In this document: piece by piece, positions 1 through 8,298 of the stretch
How the letters are laid out: each line of letters opens with the position of its first letter
Numbering within the stretch: the first letter of the stretch is position 1
Assembly (NCBI GenBank): GCA_937876985.1
Contig: CALEFT010000024.1
Span: 1-41,811, forward strand
DNA length: 41,811 nt
Source: an uncultured Clostridia bacterium
Lineage (GTDB): Bacteria; Bacillota; Clostridia; Saccharofermentanales; Saccharofermentanaceae
Reading direction: 5' to 3'
Program-made: the position numbers and the translations under genes
The notes under the pieces: generated by a model
What the model was told of the DNA's origin: nothing
Seen by the model: the letters and a program-made list of their open reading frames with translations, nothing else
Databases searched by the model: none

Positions 1-800
1 TTGATCTTACAAACTGCAAGCTTAGCTGCCTGACGGAGCTGCTCCTCTGGGATACCAACTGCATCTGGCATGTTACCACCATACTGGTTAACCATAGCTA
101 CGAACTCCTGTGGTACAGAAGATGAACCGTGGAGAACGATTGGGAATCCTGGAAGTCTCTTCATGCACTCTTCGAGAACGTCGAAACGGAGTGGAGGTGG
201 AACAAGAATTCCATCTTCATTTCTTGTGCACTGATCAGCTGTGAACTTGTAAGCACCGTGGGATGTACCGATAGCGATTGCAAGAGAGTCACAACCTGTT
301 CTCTCTACGAACTCCTCTACCTCTTCTGGACGTGTGTAGGACTCAGAACCAGCCTCTACAACAACCTCATCCTCGATACCAGCGAGTGTACCGAGCTCAG
401 CCTCTACTACTACACCGTGAGCGTGAGCGTACTCTACAACCTGCTTTGTAAGTGCAATATTGTCCTCGAAAGACTTAGAAGAAGCGTCGATCATTACGGA
501 TGTGAATCCGCCGTCGATGCAGCTCTTACAAATCTCGAAGCTATCACCGTGGTCAAGGTGAAGAGCGATAGGAATCTCTGGATTCTCAATAACAGCAGCC
601 TCAACGAGCTTTACCAAGTATGTGTGGTTAGCGTAAGCTCTAGCTCCCTTGGATACCTGGAGGATTACTGGAGCCTTAAGCTCACCTGCAGCCTCTGTGA
701 TACCCTGAACGATTTCCATGTTGTTTACGTTAAAAGCACCGATAGCATAACCGCCGTCGTAAGCCTTCTTGAACATTTCAGTAGTTGTTACCAATGGCAT
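1..800 (-). CDS. fba: Class II fructose-bisphosphate aldolase, 3' end cut by window
   Basis: This gene encodes the zinc-dependent aldolase that interconverts fructose-1,6-bisphosphate with dihydroxyacetone phosphate and glyceraldehyde-3-phosphate in cytosolic glycolysis. The minus-strand reading begins MPLVTTTEMFKKAYDGGYAI and continues with AFNVNNMEIVQGI, which is typical of the class II N-terminus. The block ALHLDHGDSFE carries the zinc-binding and catalytic His-Asp-His region, and VVVEAELGTLAGIEDE and VLHGSSSVP are family blocks. About 266 codons are present and the C-terminus lies outside the window. The start is the ATG at 800, preceded by a GGAGAG Shine-Dalgarno about 7 nt upstream. A good sigma-A promoter lies at 860-888. 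The long open plus-strand frame here is antisense to this gene and is not a real gene. Confidence 0.95.
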   Translation of the reverse strand, partial: MPLVTTTEMFKKAYDGGYAIGAFNVNNMEIVQGITEAAGELKAPVILQVSKGARAYANHTYLVKLVEAAVIENPEIPIALHLDHGDSFEICKSCIDGGFTSVMIDASSKSFEDNIALTKQVVEYAHAHGVVVEAELGTLAGIEDEVVVEAGSESYTRPEEVEEFVERTGCDSLAIAIGTSHGAYKFTADQCTRNEDGILVPPPLRFDVLEECMKRLPGFPIVLHGSSSVPQEFVAMVNQYGGNMPDAVGIPEEQLRQAAKLAVCKI

Positions 801-859
801 ATCAATTACTCTCCTTCAAAATAATTTTCCACGCAATTAGCGCAGAATTCTACATATGA

Positions 860-888
860 ATAATACTTTTCGAGAGGGTTTAAGTCAA
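860..888 (-). promoter_or_regulatory. Sigma-A promoter for fba
   Basis: On the minus strand TTGACT (888-883), a 17-nt spacer and TATTAT (865-860) form a near-consensus vegetative promoter about 50 nt upstream of the fba start. The spacer contains CTCGAAAAG, a core found at many other places in the window (see findings). Confidence 0.75.
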
Positions 889-1020
889 CCTAGATTTTGA
901 GACGAAGTAATGCATTTTTTGTGCATAAGATATTAATTATTCTTATAGAGGGCTATCTTAGGCTAGATTGATTATCATTTGCTTCGCCTTCTTGGCAACC
1001 ATGAGACTTGAACCTCGCGC

Positions 1021-4000
1021 CTACTCGAACTCGAAAAGGAAGCTTTCCTTATAAGCGACGTTTTTCTTGAGTGGCAGATTCGAGATATTCGTCGCTGTAC
1101 GCTCGACTTCCCTTGTGCAGAAGTCCAAGAACAGCTCGAGATAGTCGTTTTGCATAAGCTGCTCTTGATGCAGATAATTGTTCATTTGCTCTGGAGTGTA
1201 AGGCAAAACTGCAAACTCGAAGGTTCCGCCGCCGAAGCGAGTGATTTTTATCGAATTACCTGTAGAAGACTCAAGCTTAACTGCTCTAGTATCTACGTGC
1301 GAGCTATTCTCAGATGGTCTGGCGTATGCGTGATAGAGCTTATCTGCGCCTGCTGCGTAATGACCGATTCTAGCAGCATTTTTACGGTCTGTGTAGGACT
1401 CACCTGGACCTCTACCATACCATGAGCAGAGGATGTCGCTCTTTTTGAGAGGGACTCTAAAGCCATAGCGGACCATGTCGTAGCGAGGGGTAAACGATAG
1501 AGTAACCTTAAGTCTTTTCTCATCGATTAGCTCGTACATTACGATAATTTCTCCCTTCATAGCGAAGGATTTGTAGCGAGAAATCATCGAGAATACACCC
1601 TCATCTTCTTCGTAATTGGAGCCCTTGTATTCAATCGACTCTTGAATTGCTTCATAATTTGTTTCCTTTGAGAAAACCGTGCTTGCAAGCTTAAAGCTCT
1701 TGTCAGTTCTATCAACATTAGATGGGCAGCGATAGAAGCTAGGCATCATATTTCCCATGAGGAAATCGAATTTCTCAAATGCGATGTGTGACAAGGCACC
1801 ATTTTTTCTATCAAAGCCTAACTGTACAAGATTATTAGAAGCAATAAGACCTTGTGGCATGCCGATATATGTAAACTTGCCATTTGACTTAATATCTTCT
1901 TCGTTAATTGCGTCAAATCCGACTTCATCAAGACTAATTTCCATCTCAGCACTATTAGAAGCTTTGTCTGCGTCAGCATTGTCATCAATGCTTGTAATGT
2001 CAGTAATATCTGTAATATCTGAAGCCTCATTAGCTTGCTCATAATCATTGCCAACATTAGAAACGAGCTCGCCAGCGGTTGCTACTTCATTGGTATTAAC
2101 TTTAAGTGGGCGAGCAACATCTTCCATAATTCTTTCTTGGAAGAATGTAATCTCGTGACCCTTGCTTGCATAGAAGCCGTCCTTGTCTAACTTGAGGCTT
2201 ACTTCAAATACTAGGTCATGAGATAGTGCGACATCGTATATTTGAGCAAAACTTAGTTTTGTCTTCTCATCATACCCCATTGCCCAGCCTTCGTCGTAGA
2301 ACTTAGCAAAATCGAGTGGGAATCGAAGCGTCTTCGTTCCATATGGCTCGATTTCTCTTACAAGTCCATCTCCAGACATGATTGTATATCCACCAAGCAT
2401 GAGTTTCCAATCTAGTCTCATGTCTGATGTAAATGAGAATGGATGCGTATTGCGAACAGTAAGTGTCGATGGGTCCATCGGATCTGCAAAAATAAGAACC
2501 ATACTACACTGCTGCTTAATATCAAAATAGATTGGATGAGGATTACGGTTAGCATCAACAATTCCCTGTCCAATAGAGCTTTCTAACCTCTCCTTACCAC
2601 CTTCTAGGTCAGCATGGTGAATCCACTCATAGCGTGCATCATCGTCATCATATGAACCACGACCAGGAATTCTTGACAGCAAATTAACTCCAAGCTTATT
2701 CAAATCAAACAATCGTGAACGCCTAATGCACAAATCCTGCCATGGGCCATAGATTACTCCGGCTTCCGATGGGAATGGATTGAAAGAGCTAAGCTTCTTT
2801 TCGATAGAGTACCAAGGTCTTGTGTTGTCTAGAAGCTCGCACTGATTCTTCACCTTTGTTGCGTTATTAACGTCGAGCGAATATGGTGGGAAGCCATAGC
2901 AAACGACGGATGGGTGCGGCGTGCACTCCTCGACATAGTCATACATGATATTCGCATAGCCAAGCGCAAAGACATAGATTCCGTACTGGTCGCACAAATT
3001 CAAAAGCTTTGTCGACGCTGGAAAAGCCTGCACCATTATTGTATTGATTCCGCATCTTTTCATCAAAATGATGTCCTGACGCATTCTCTCAAGTGGCACA
3101 GAAACACCCATGTCAGGGTCAAACTCGTAATATTTTGTGATTGTAAGCGGAACTCTACGCTCATTGATGTTAAGCTTATCGAGGATAACCTCAGTGGTTC
3201 TGAAGCCGAATCTGCGTTTCTTCGCACAAATCGTATTGCCATCACTATCGAGAAGCTCGAGAACGAGGTCGTACTGAACCGGAGTCGCGTCAGACCACTG
3301 CGCAACATTTGCAGCAATTACCTGCGCCTCCGACATTATGCTAGTCTTAGAATCAATTACTCCAGAAATCTCCTTCTCCTGCGAAAGCTTGATAATCGGA
3401 AGCTTATACGGATCGTACTGTCCGCGTGCCTCAAGAATTGACACCCTAACAGAATACGGCATCATCAAATCCGTGTGATTAACAATCTCAAGATCTACAT
3501 CGACAATGAAATTACCGCGAGAAACCTTAGATACAGTCTCTCTAGTCGCACCTCTAGCACCTTCACCTGCCTCATAAATCTCGCCATAGGAATCGTCGTC
3601 CTGACTAATAATCAGTTGCTGTTCCTCGTCCCTAACCGAAGGCTTTGTCGCATTCATATCAACATAGGTACTAGGCACAGAAGATAGCTTCATACGCATA
3701 TTAGAAATTTCTAGAAGAGGCTCGAACACAAGCTTGATTGGCCTTAAGATTCCGCTAAGTCCGTGAAGAGCGAGCTCCTTAACAACTCTACCCTTCGCAT
3801 CTCTATCGTAGCGAAAAACAAGAATTGCGATAACATTAGTGCCAGCAACCGCATAGTCAGAAAGCAGAACCTTCTTCCCCGTCATCACCGCACCAGAATC
3901 CACAATCTGCGTACCGTTAATGTACACCTCGAAGTGCCCAGCAATTCCCTCAAACGCCAAGTAAATCGCCCTGTCAATTTCTTCTGGGCTGAAGACCACC

Positions 4001-4380
4001 TCAGTTCTATAAATACCAATCTCTTCGTCCTCATTAGAGGTCGAATTCAAAACATACTTATCCGAGGCAGACTCGCTCTTCTTGTTGTCCCCCTCGAAAA
4101 GCATAGGGTAATCATAAAGCAAGTTTTGTGGAGTTCCGTATCCTTCGAGTTGCCATGACGATGGCGTGTTAATGAGAGCCCAATCCGAGTCATCGAAATT
4201 CTTTCCTTCGAAATCCATCGGTATCCCACTAACACCATTTGCCAAGAAAAATCTCCATGTCACCAAATCCTTCACATATGGTGACACAACCTCACCAAAC
4301 TCTGGAAGAACTCTATCTGTATATATCTGGTCGAACGAATCATACGGCCAGAAATTGTCATTACAAAACTTCAAATTCAT
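1021..4380 (-). CDS. LacZ-family (GH2) protein, predicted catalytically inactive
   Basis: The 1119-residue protein has the E. coli LacZ architecture. Residues about 70-220 form the sugar-binding jelly roll (TPSSWQLEGYGTPQ, GIYRTEVVF, HGLSGILRPIKL). Ig-like regions and a TIM-barrel-like region (about 400-690) follow, then the Bgal_small_N-type C-terminal domain (about 835-1119; SWYGRGPGESYTDRKNAARI, YARPSENSSHVDTR). The catalytic region is degenerate. Where LacZ has HPSVIIWSLGNES with acid/base Glu461, this protein has HPSVVCYGFPPYSLDV (489-504). DEANIETHG has become ALGYANIMY, and no counterpart of the nucleophile block ILCEYAHAMGN is visible. The barrel also looks shortened. An acidic low-complexity linker (DITDITDITSIDDNADAD, 788-805) precedes the C-terminal domain. 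There is no signal peptide, so it is probably cytosolic. The start ATG has GGAG 8 nt upstream. Family membership is secure; inactivity is inferred from the missing residues, and a sugar-binding or structural role is a guess. Confidence 0.85.
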   Translation of the reverse strand: MNLKFCNDNFWPYDSFDQIYTDRVLPEFGEVVSPYVKDLVTWRFFLANGVSGIPMDFEGKNFDDSDWALINTPSSWQLEGYGTPQNLLYDYPMLFEGDNKKSESASDKYVLNSTSNEDEEIGIYRTEVVFSPEEIDRAIYLAFEGIAGHFEVYINGTQIVDSGAVMTGKKVLLSDYAVAGTNVIAILVFRYDRDAKGRVVKELALHGLSGILRPIKLVFEPLLEISNMRMKLSSVPSTYVDMNATKPSVRDEEQQLIISQDDDSYGEIYEAGEGARGATRETVSKVSRGNFIVDVDLEIVNHTDLMMPYSVRVSILEARGQYDPYKLPIIKLSQEKEISGVIDSKTSIMSEAQVIAANVAQWSDATPVQYDLVLELLDSDGNTICAKKRRFGFRTTEVILDKLNINERRVPLTITKYYEFDPDMGVSVPLERMRQDIILMKRCGINTIMVQAFPASTKLLNLCDQYGIYVFALGYANIMYDYVEECTPHPSVVCYGFPPYSLDVNNATKVKNQCELLDNTRPWYSIEKKLSSFNPFPSEAGVIYGPWQDLCIRRSRLFDLNKLGVNLLSRIPGRGSYDDDDARYEWIHHADLEGGKERLESSIGQGIVDANRNPHPIYFDIKQQCSMVLIFADPMDPSTLTVRNTHPFSFTSDMRLDWKLMLGGYTIMSGDGLVREIEPYGTKTLRFPLDFAKFYDEGWAMGYDEKTKLSFAQIYDVALSHDLVFEVSLKLDKDGFYASKGHEITFFQERIMEDVARPLKVNTNEVATAGELVSNVGNDYEQANEASDITDITDITSIDDNADADKASNSAEMEISLDEVGFDAINEEDIKSNGKFTYIGMPQGLIASNNLVQLGFDRKNGALSHIAFEKFDFLMGNMMPSFYRCPSNVDRTDKSFKLASTVFSKETNYEAIQESIEYKGSNYEEDEGVFSMISRYKSFAMKGEIIVMYELIDEKRLKVTLSFTPRYDMVRYGFRVPLKKSDILCSWYGRGPGESYTDRKNAARIGHYAAGADKLYHAYARPSENSSHVDTRAVKLESSTGNSIKITRFGGGTFEFAVLPYTPEQMNNYLHQEQLMQNDYLELFLDFCTREVERTATNISNLPLKKNVAYKESFLFEFE

Positions 4381-4592
4381 ATATCTACTCCAGCAAACTA
4401 ATATATATTTTTACCTATTATCATTCTATCAAACGCGCAACAACATAGAAGTTTCAATTAAGTTACATCTCTTAGGCATAAAACTTGCGTCAACACCCTT
4501 GATTTAATGACTTTTTATCTAGTAATTATCTAGTTCGAAACTTTTCATTCACATTTGCGCAGATTATGACAAAAAAAATTTAATATTGGGTG

Positions 4593-4621
4593 TTTCCAAA
4601 GATTTTGAATTATATTATAAT
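4593..4621 (+). promoter_or_regulatory. Promoter for the HEAT-repeat gene
   Basis: TTTCCA (4593-4598), a 17-nt spacer and a perfect TATAAT (4616-4621) lie 38 nt upstream of the ATG at 4660. The rest of the 4381-4659 gap between this gene and the divergent LacZ-like gene shows no other clear structure. Confidence 0.6.
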
Positions 4622-4659
4622 GGTATCAAATAAAAATCATAATTTTCGGAGGTGGCGAT

Positions 4660-5001
4660 ATGGCAAGGGTAGATGCTACATGCGAGAAGATCCTCAAGCT
4701 TGGTAAGAAGCAGAAGCTAGATGCAATTATCAAGTACAGCAATGACAACGACGATGTAATTAGAACATATGCAGCTCAGGCAATGGGAATGATTAAGACT
4801 TACGAGAGTGGAATGGCTTTGATTCCTCTTCTTAGAGATTCGAGTCCATCTGTTAGAGCAGCTGCAGCAACAGCAGCAGCCGATATCTCGGCGAAGCACT
4901 GTGAGGAATATGTTAAGAAGCTTGCTTTCGCAGATGCTGATCCTAATGTTCAAGCAGCAGCTAAGGAAGCTTTCCAGAGACTTAAGACAAGTGTTATTTA
5001 A
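4660..5001 (+). CDS. Small HEAT-repeat protein
   Basis: The protein is 113 residues and made almost wholly of about three helical HEAT-type repeats. Recognisable units include NDDVIRTYAAQAMGMIKT (about 30-47), SSPSVRAAAATAAADIS (about 62-78) and ADPNVQAAAKEAFQRLK (about 93-109), each with the alternating Asp/Pro, Val, Arg and Ala pattern of HEAT helices. Such modules bind other proteins, but nothing here names the partner. There is no signal peptide or membrane segment. It has its own promoter and terminator, so it is probably monocistronic. The start ATG has the strong site GGAGG 8 nt upstream. Confidence 0.8.
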   Translation: MARVDATCEKILKLGKKQKLDAIIKYSNDNDDVIRTYAAQAMGMIKTYESGMALIPLLRDSSPSVRAAAATAAADISAKHCEEYVKKLAFADADPNVQAAAKEAFQRLKTSVI

Positions 5002-5017
5002 TTAATTCGTTACTACG

Positions 5018-5041
5018 AGCCCTACTAAGTAGGGCTTTTTT
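5018..5041 (+). terminator. Rho-independent terminator after the HEAT gene
   Basis: An 8-bp stem, AGCCCTAC (5018-5025) with GTAGGGCT (5029-5036), has a 3-nt loop and is followed by six T residues. Confidence 0.9.
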
Positions 5042-5155
5042 ATGTCTTGTTTTTTGCCTTTTGTTCTCACTTTACTATCGAGTTTTTTGTAAGCTTATGA
5101 GATAATAAAAATAGTTATTCTTACATTTGTTATAACATAGTTAGGAGGAATTAAT

Positions 5156-5668
5156 ATGGGTAGAACACTTATCGTTATCGATATGCAAAACGACTTTATT
5201 GATATGGCTCTTGGAACAAAGGAAGCCGTTGCCATCGTACCTAATGTCAGAGCTAAGATTGCTGAATATCTTGACAACAATGAGCGTGTTATTTTCACAA
5301 GAGATACGCACCAAGAAGACTATCTAAGCACACCAGAAGGATTGAAGCTACCTGTTTCCCACTGTATCGAAGGAACTAAGGGTTGGGAAATTGCAGATGG
5401 TCTATATCAGGATGGCTGTAAGGTTATTAATAAGCCATCTTTCGGGTGGACACATTGGGATGAATTCGATTTTGAAGATGAGGACATAGAGATTGTTGGA
5501 CTATGCACTGATATTTGTGTAGTATCTAATGCTCTCATTCTTAAGGCAACATTCCCTAATGCTAGAATCACAGTCGACGCACTTTGCTGTGCAGGTGTAA
5601 CAGTAGACACACATCTTGCTGCTCTAGCTACAATGAAGATGTGCCAAATCGATGTGATTAACGAATAA
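5156..5668 (+). CDS. pncA: Nicotinamidase/isochorismatase-type cysteine hydrolase
   Basis: The 170-residue cysteine hydrolase has the full catalytic triad of the nicotinamidase family: Asp9 in VIDMQNDFID, Lys93 in VINKPSFGW, and Cys121 in GLCTDICVVSNAL. Asp50 and His52 (TRDTHQED) and His69 (PVSHC) fit the metal-binding site. In NAD salvage the enzyme deamidates nicotinamide to nicotinate. The call is strengthened by nadE starting 40 nt downstream, since nicotinamidase and NAD synthetase act in the same salvage route. Other isochorismatase-like amidases share the fold, so the substrate is inferred from context. The start ATG follows TAGGAGGAATTAAT. Confidence 0.85.
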   Translation: MGRTLIVIDMQNDFIDMALGTKEAVAIVPNVRAKIAEYLDNNERVIFTRDTHQEDYLSTPEGLKLPVSHCIEGTKGWEIADGLYQDGCKVINKPSFGWTHWDEFDFEDEDIEIVGLCTDICVVSNALILKATFPNARITVDALCCAGVTVDTHLAALATMKMCQIDVINE

Positions 5669-5708
5669 TATTCAGAATAATATTATAAATAGAAGCGAGG
5701 AAATATTG

Positions 5709-6446
5709 ATGTTTGATGCGAAGGTAGTCAAGGACGAATGTGTAAATTGGATTCGTGATTTTTTCGAGAAGAATGGTAAGGGCTGTAATGCTGTAATAGG
5801 TATTTCTGGAGGCAAGGATAGTTCTATCGCTGCAGCACTTTGTGTTGAGGCGCTTGGCAAAGACAGAGTTATCGGTGTGTTGATGCCAAAAGGCGTTCAG
5901 CACGATATTGACAAGGCATATTTGCTAGTAAACCATCTAGGAATTAAGCATTACGAGGTTAATATTCAAGAGGCTTACGATAGCATCGTTAATGCGATGC
6001 CGGATGGCTTTGAATTGTCCACTCAATCAATTACTAACCTACCACCTAGAATCAGAATGACTACACTTTATGCTGTAAGCCAATCTGTAAATGGTAGAGT
6101 TGTGAACACTTGCAATCTTTCAGAGGATTATGTTGGATATTCCACTCGCTATGGAGACTCTGTTGGCGACTTCTCACCGATGTCTAACCTAACAGTTACT
6201 GAGGTTAAGCAGATTGGTTATGAGCTTGGACTTCCAGCTGAGCTAATTGAGAAGGTGCCAATTGATGGACTTTGCGGCAAGACTGACGAAGAGAATCTTG
6301 GTTTTACTTATGCAGAGCTTGACATCTATATAAGAACTGGATTTATTGAGGATCAGGCGAAGAAAGAACTCATTGATAGAAAGCACAAGGCTAATCTATT
6401 TAAGTTACAGCTTATGCCAAGCTACATGCCTACAATGAAGTGGTAA
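5709..6446 (+). CDS. nadE: Ammonia-dependent NAD+ synthetase
   Basis: This enzyme amidates nicotinate adenine dinucleotide to NAD+ with ATP. The 245-residue protein has the PP-loop ATP pyrophosphatase motif GISGGKDSSIAAAL near residue 35 and the family block NTCNLSEDYVGYSTRYGDSVGDFSP. It lacks the N-terminal nitrilase-like glutaminase domain of the long NadE form, so free ammonia is the predicted nitrogen donor. The preferred start is the ATG at 5709, with AGCGAGGAA just upstream; the TTG immediately before it is an unlikely alternative. It sits directly behind the nicotinamidase gene, probably in one transcript that ends at the hairpin at 6493-6525. Confidence 0.93.
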   Translation: MFDAKVVKDECVNWIRDFFEKNGKGCNAVIGISGGKDSSIAAALCVEALGKDRVIGVLMPKGVQHDIDKAYLLVNHLGIKHYEVNIQEAYDSIVNAMPDGFELSTQSITNLPPRIRMTTLYAVSQSVNGRVVNTCNLSEDYVGYSTRYGDSVGDFSPMSNLTVTEVKQIGYELGLPAELIEKVPIDGLCGKTDEENLGFTYAELDIYIRTGFIEDQAKKELIDRKHKANLFKLQLMPSYMPTMKW

Positions 6447-6492
6447 GTCTTTTGCCTATATCGACGATGTATTTTGTCAAATAGAATAAACG

Positions 6493-6528
6493 AGGTGCGC
6501 TTTCTAGAAATTAGATTGCGCACCTTTT
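6493..6528 (+). terminator. Terminator between convergent nadE and patatin genes
   Basis: AGGTGCGC (6493-6500) pairs with GCGCACCT (6518-6525), and TTTCTAGAAA can extend the pairing within the loop. A short T run follows on the plus strand. It lies at the end of the minus-strand patatin gene and may serve both directions. Confidence 0.7.
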
Positions 6529-7501
6529 AACTTTCCAAATACTCTCTTAGCTCCTCTAGTTTATTAAGAGCATCTTCCCTGCCCATCTGATATGTTTCTT
6601 CTAGCTTATCTGGATCATTCTCAGTGGAGCTAACAGTAATTGGTCTACTTGGACGAATAACAAAGCAATTGCCTAGCTTCTCTTGCTCCAACACATAGTC
6701 TACCTGATTAGCAAATAGCTCGTGTCCATTTGCCATTTGTTCGACAATCTTAGGATATTTCCTAAGACAAAATTTAATTGTTCTCATAAATCTACATGGC
6801 TTTTCTTCATAAGAAGCATCACGAGTTAGGATTACAATGTTCTTCTTATAACCAAATTCTTCTTGCGCGAACTTAAGTGGAATTGGATCAGATATGCCAC
6901 CATCTAGATAACCCTTATCACCAATTCTTACAACACGTGAAACTACTGGCATAGAAGCAGAAGCGCACATATGCATAGGCTCGTCACCAAGGAAATCCTT
7001 AAACTTATAGTAGAAAGGCATACCAGTATCAACATCTGTAGACACAGACCAGAAATCAACAGGGTTGTTACGGAAGGTCTTCATATCAAACTTGTCGTAA
7101 ATATTTGGTAGCTCATCATAGCAAAGCTTCACATCATAGACATCGCCAGTCCTTATGAGTGACCATAAGCTTCCATATCTCTTATCCTTACAAAATCTCT
7201 TGTTGTATCTGATTGTTCTTCCAATTTGTCTAGACTTGTAATTACAGCCAAAACAAGAGCCTGCAGACACTCCAACGAATGACTTTATCCAGATTTTGTT
7301 CTCCATCAAAACATCAAGAACACCAGCCGTATACATTCCTCGCATCGCACCACCTTGCAATACCATGCCAGCATCGTAAGTCTTGTCGTTTATAAAATCC
7401 TCTGGATTCATATTATTAAGAATTTCAATATTGTCTGCTTCGTTCATCCCTTTTGTTTCTTTCATTTCAATATCTTCGAGTAACCTAATTCTTATACTCA
7501 T
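6527..7501 (-). CDS. Patatin-like phospholipase
   Basis: The protein is a patatin/RssA-type serine hydrolase of up to 324 residues. It has the oxyanion-hole loop LQGGAMRGMYTAG (about 48-60), the nucleophile elbow GVSAGS with Ser79, and the Asp of the catalytic dyad in YLDGGISDPIP (Asp200). Members hydrolyse acyl esters of membrane phospholipids or lipids. No signal peptide or membrane segment is visible, so it is probably cytosolic or peripheral. Its ATG shares one base with the stop of the upstream phosphatase gene (TAATG), which points to translational coupling. The start is not certain: a Met 12 residues in would also fit the family. Confidence 0.88.
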   Translation of the reverse strand: MSIRIRLLEDIEMKETKGMNEADNIEILNNMNPEDFINDKTYDAGMVLQGGAMRGMYTAGVLDVLMENKIWIKSFVGVSAGSCFGCNYKSRQIGRTIRYNKRFCKDKRYGSLWSLIRTGDVYDVKLCYDELPNIYDKFDMKTFRNNPVDFWSVSTDVDTGMPFYYKFKDFLGDEPMHMCASASMPVVSRVVRIGDKGYLDGGISDPIPLKFAQEEFGYKKNIVILTRDASYEEKPCRFMRTIKFCLRKYPKIVEQMANGHELFANQVDYVLEQEKLGNCFVIRPSRPITVSSTENDPDKLEETYQMGREDALNKLEELREYLES

Positions 7502-8277
7502 TAATTAGTTACGGTTACAGACTTTCTTATATATTCTATTTTCTCTTTATCAAATCCTATCATGTCGAAATAGTTCTCTATCTTTCCGCCATATTTACTA
7601 TCTACATGATTAAGGAAAGTCTCCATATTATGAGCATCGCTTCTTAGCGTATGCTTAAGACAAGTCTCCTTCTTCTCAATTAGTGGATCAAGCATAGGCT
7701 TAAGAAAACCATATGAACATGCGTAATTAGCAATTATATCTTCTCTACTTGCACCAGCAATAAGATATAGCATAGCAGCGACTACTCCAGTTCTATCTTT
7801 ACCGTGAGCACAGTGGAAAGCAATAATATGGTCCTTGGAAGGGTCGAGCGAAGCCTTTTCGAGGCGGGCAAAAATCAGTTCGAATACTTCCTTGACTCTT
7901 GGTCCTAATTCCTCAATAAGCAAGACATAGAAATCTCCAAGAGTGTGAGTTCTTAGCATATTCATAGTAGCGTCGTTCTCGTCATCAGGATTTCCAACAA
8001 ATAGCGGAATATTGGCAAACAAAACATCGCTATCTTCGATAAAAGGATTGCCATAATATTCAACCTCAGCTGCTGATCTTAAGTCGATTACAGTATCAAC
8101 GCCATAGTCCTTAAGAGACTTAACTTGACTTGGAGTAAGAGCAGATGGAGAATCCATTCTAAGGAAGACCTTTGACTTGAATTGACCCTTACCATTAAGA
8201 ATCGGCATCAAACCCAAATCTCTCGAATTCATAAGACCATCAAATAAAACTCTCTGACTATTAATATCCAAAGCCAT
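7501..8277 (-). CDS. Tyrosine-protein phosphatase (Y_phosphatase3 type)
   Basis: This 258-residue phosphatase has the signature loop HCAHGKDRTG (155-164), with nucleophile Cys156 and Arg162. The N-terminal motif NSRDLGLMPI and the block VDTVIDLRSAAEVE are typical of the bacterial family that dephosphorylates phosphotyrosine and, in some members, phosphoinositides. The Lys before Asp in the loop resembles members active on phosphoinositides, but the substrate cannot be read from the sequence. No export signal is seen. It lies 21 nt behind the lipoprotein gene and overlaps the patatin gene by one base, so the three are probably co-expressed. Confidence 0.88.
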   Translation of the reverse strand: MALDINSQRVLFDGLMNSRDLGLMPILNGKGQFKSKVFLRMDSPSALTPSQVKSLKDYGVDTVIDLRSAAEVEYYGNPFIEDSDVLFANIPLFVGNPDDENDATMNMLRTHTLGDFYVLLIEELGPRVKEVFELIFARLEKASLDPSKDHIIAFHCAHGKDRTGVVAAMLYLIAGASREDIIANYACSYGFLKPMLDPLIEKKETCLKHTLRSDAHNMETFLNHVDSKYGGKIENYFDMIGFDKEKIEYIRKSVTVTN

Positions 8278-8298
8278 ATACTCTTCTCCTGTTAGTTA

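Noticed and set aside
129..824. Long open frame on the plus strand, 231 codons
   Set aside because: It lies antisense to fba, whose minus-strand product is clearly recognisable, and the plus-strand protein has no family features.
985..1025. tRNA T-arm-like sequence GGTTCAAGTC just after the LacZ-like gene (minus strand)
   Set aside because: The stem pairs poorly and no acceptor, D or anticodon arm can be found, so it is probably chance.
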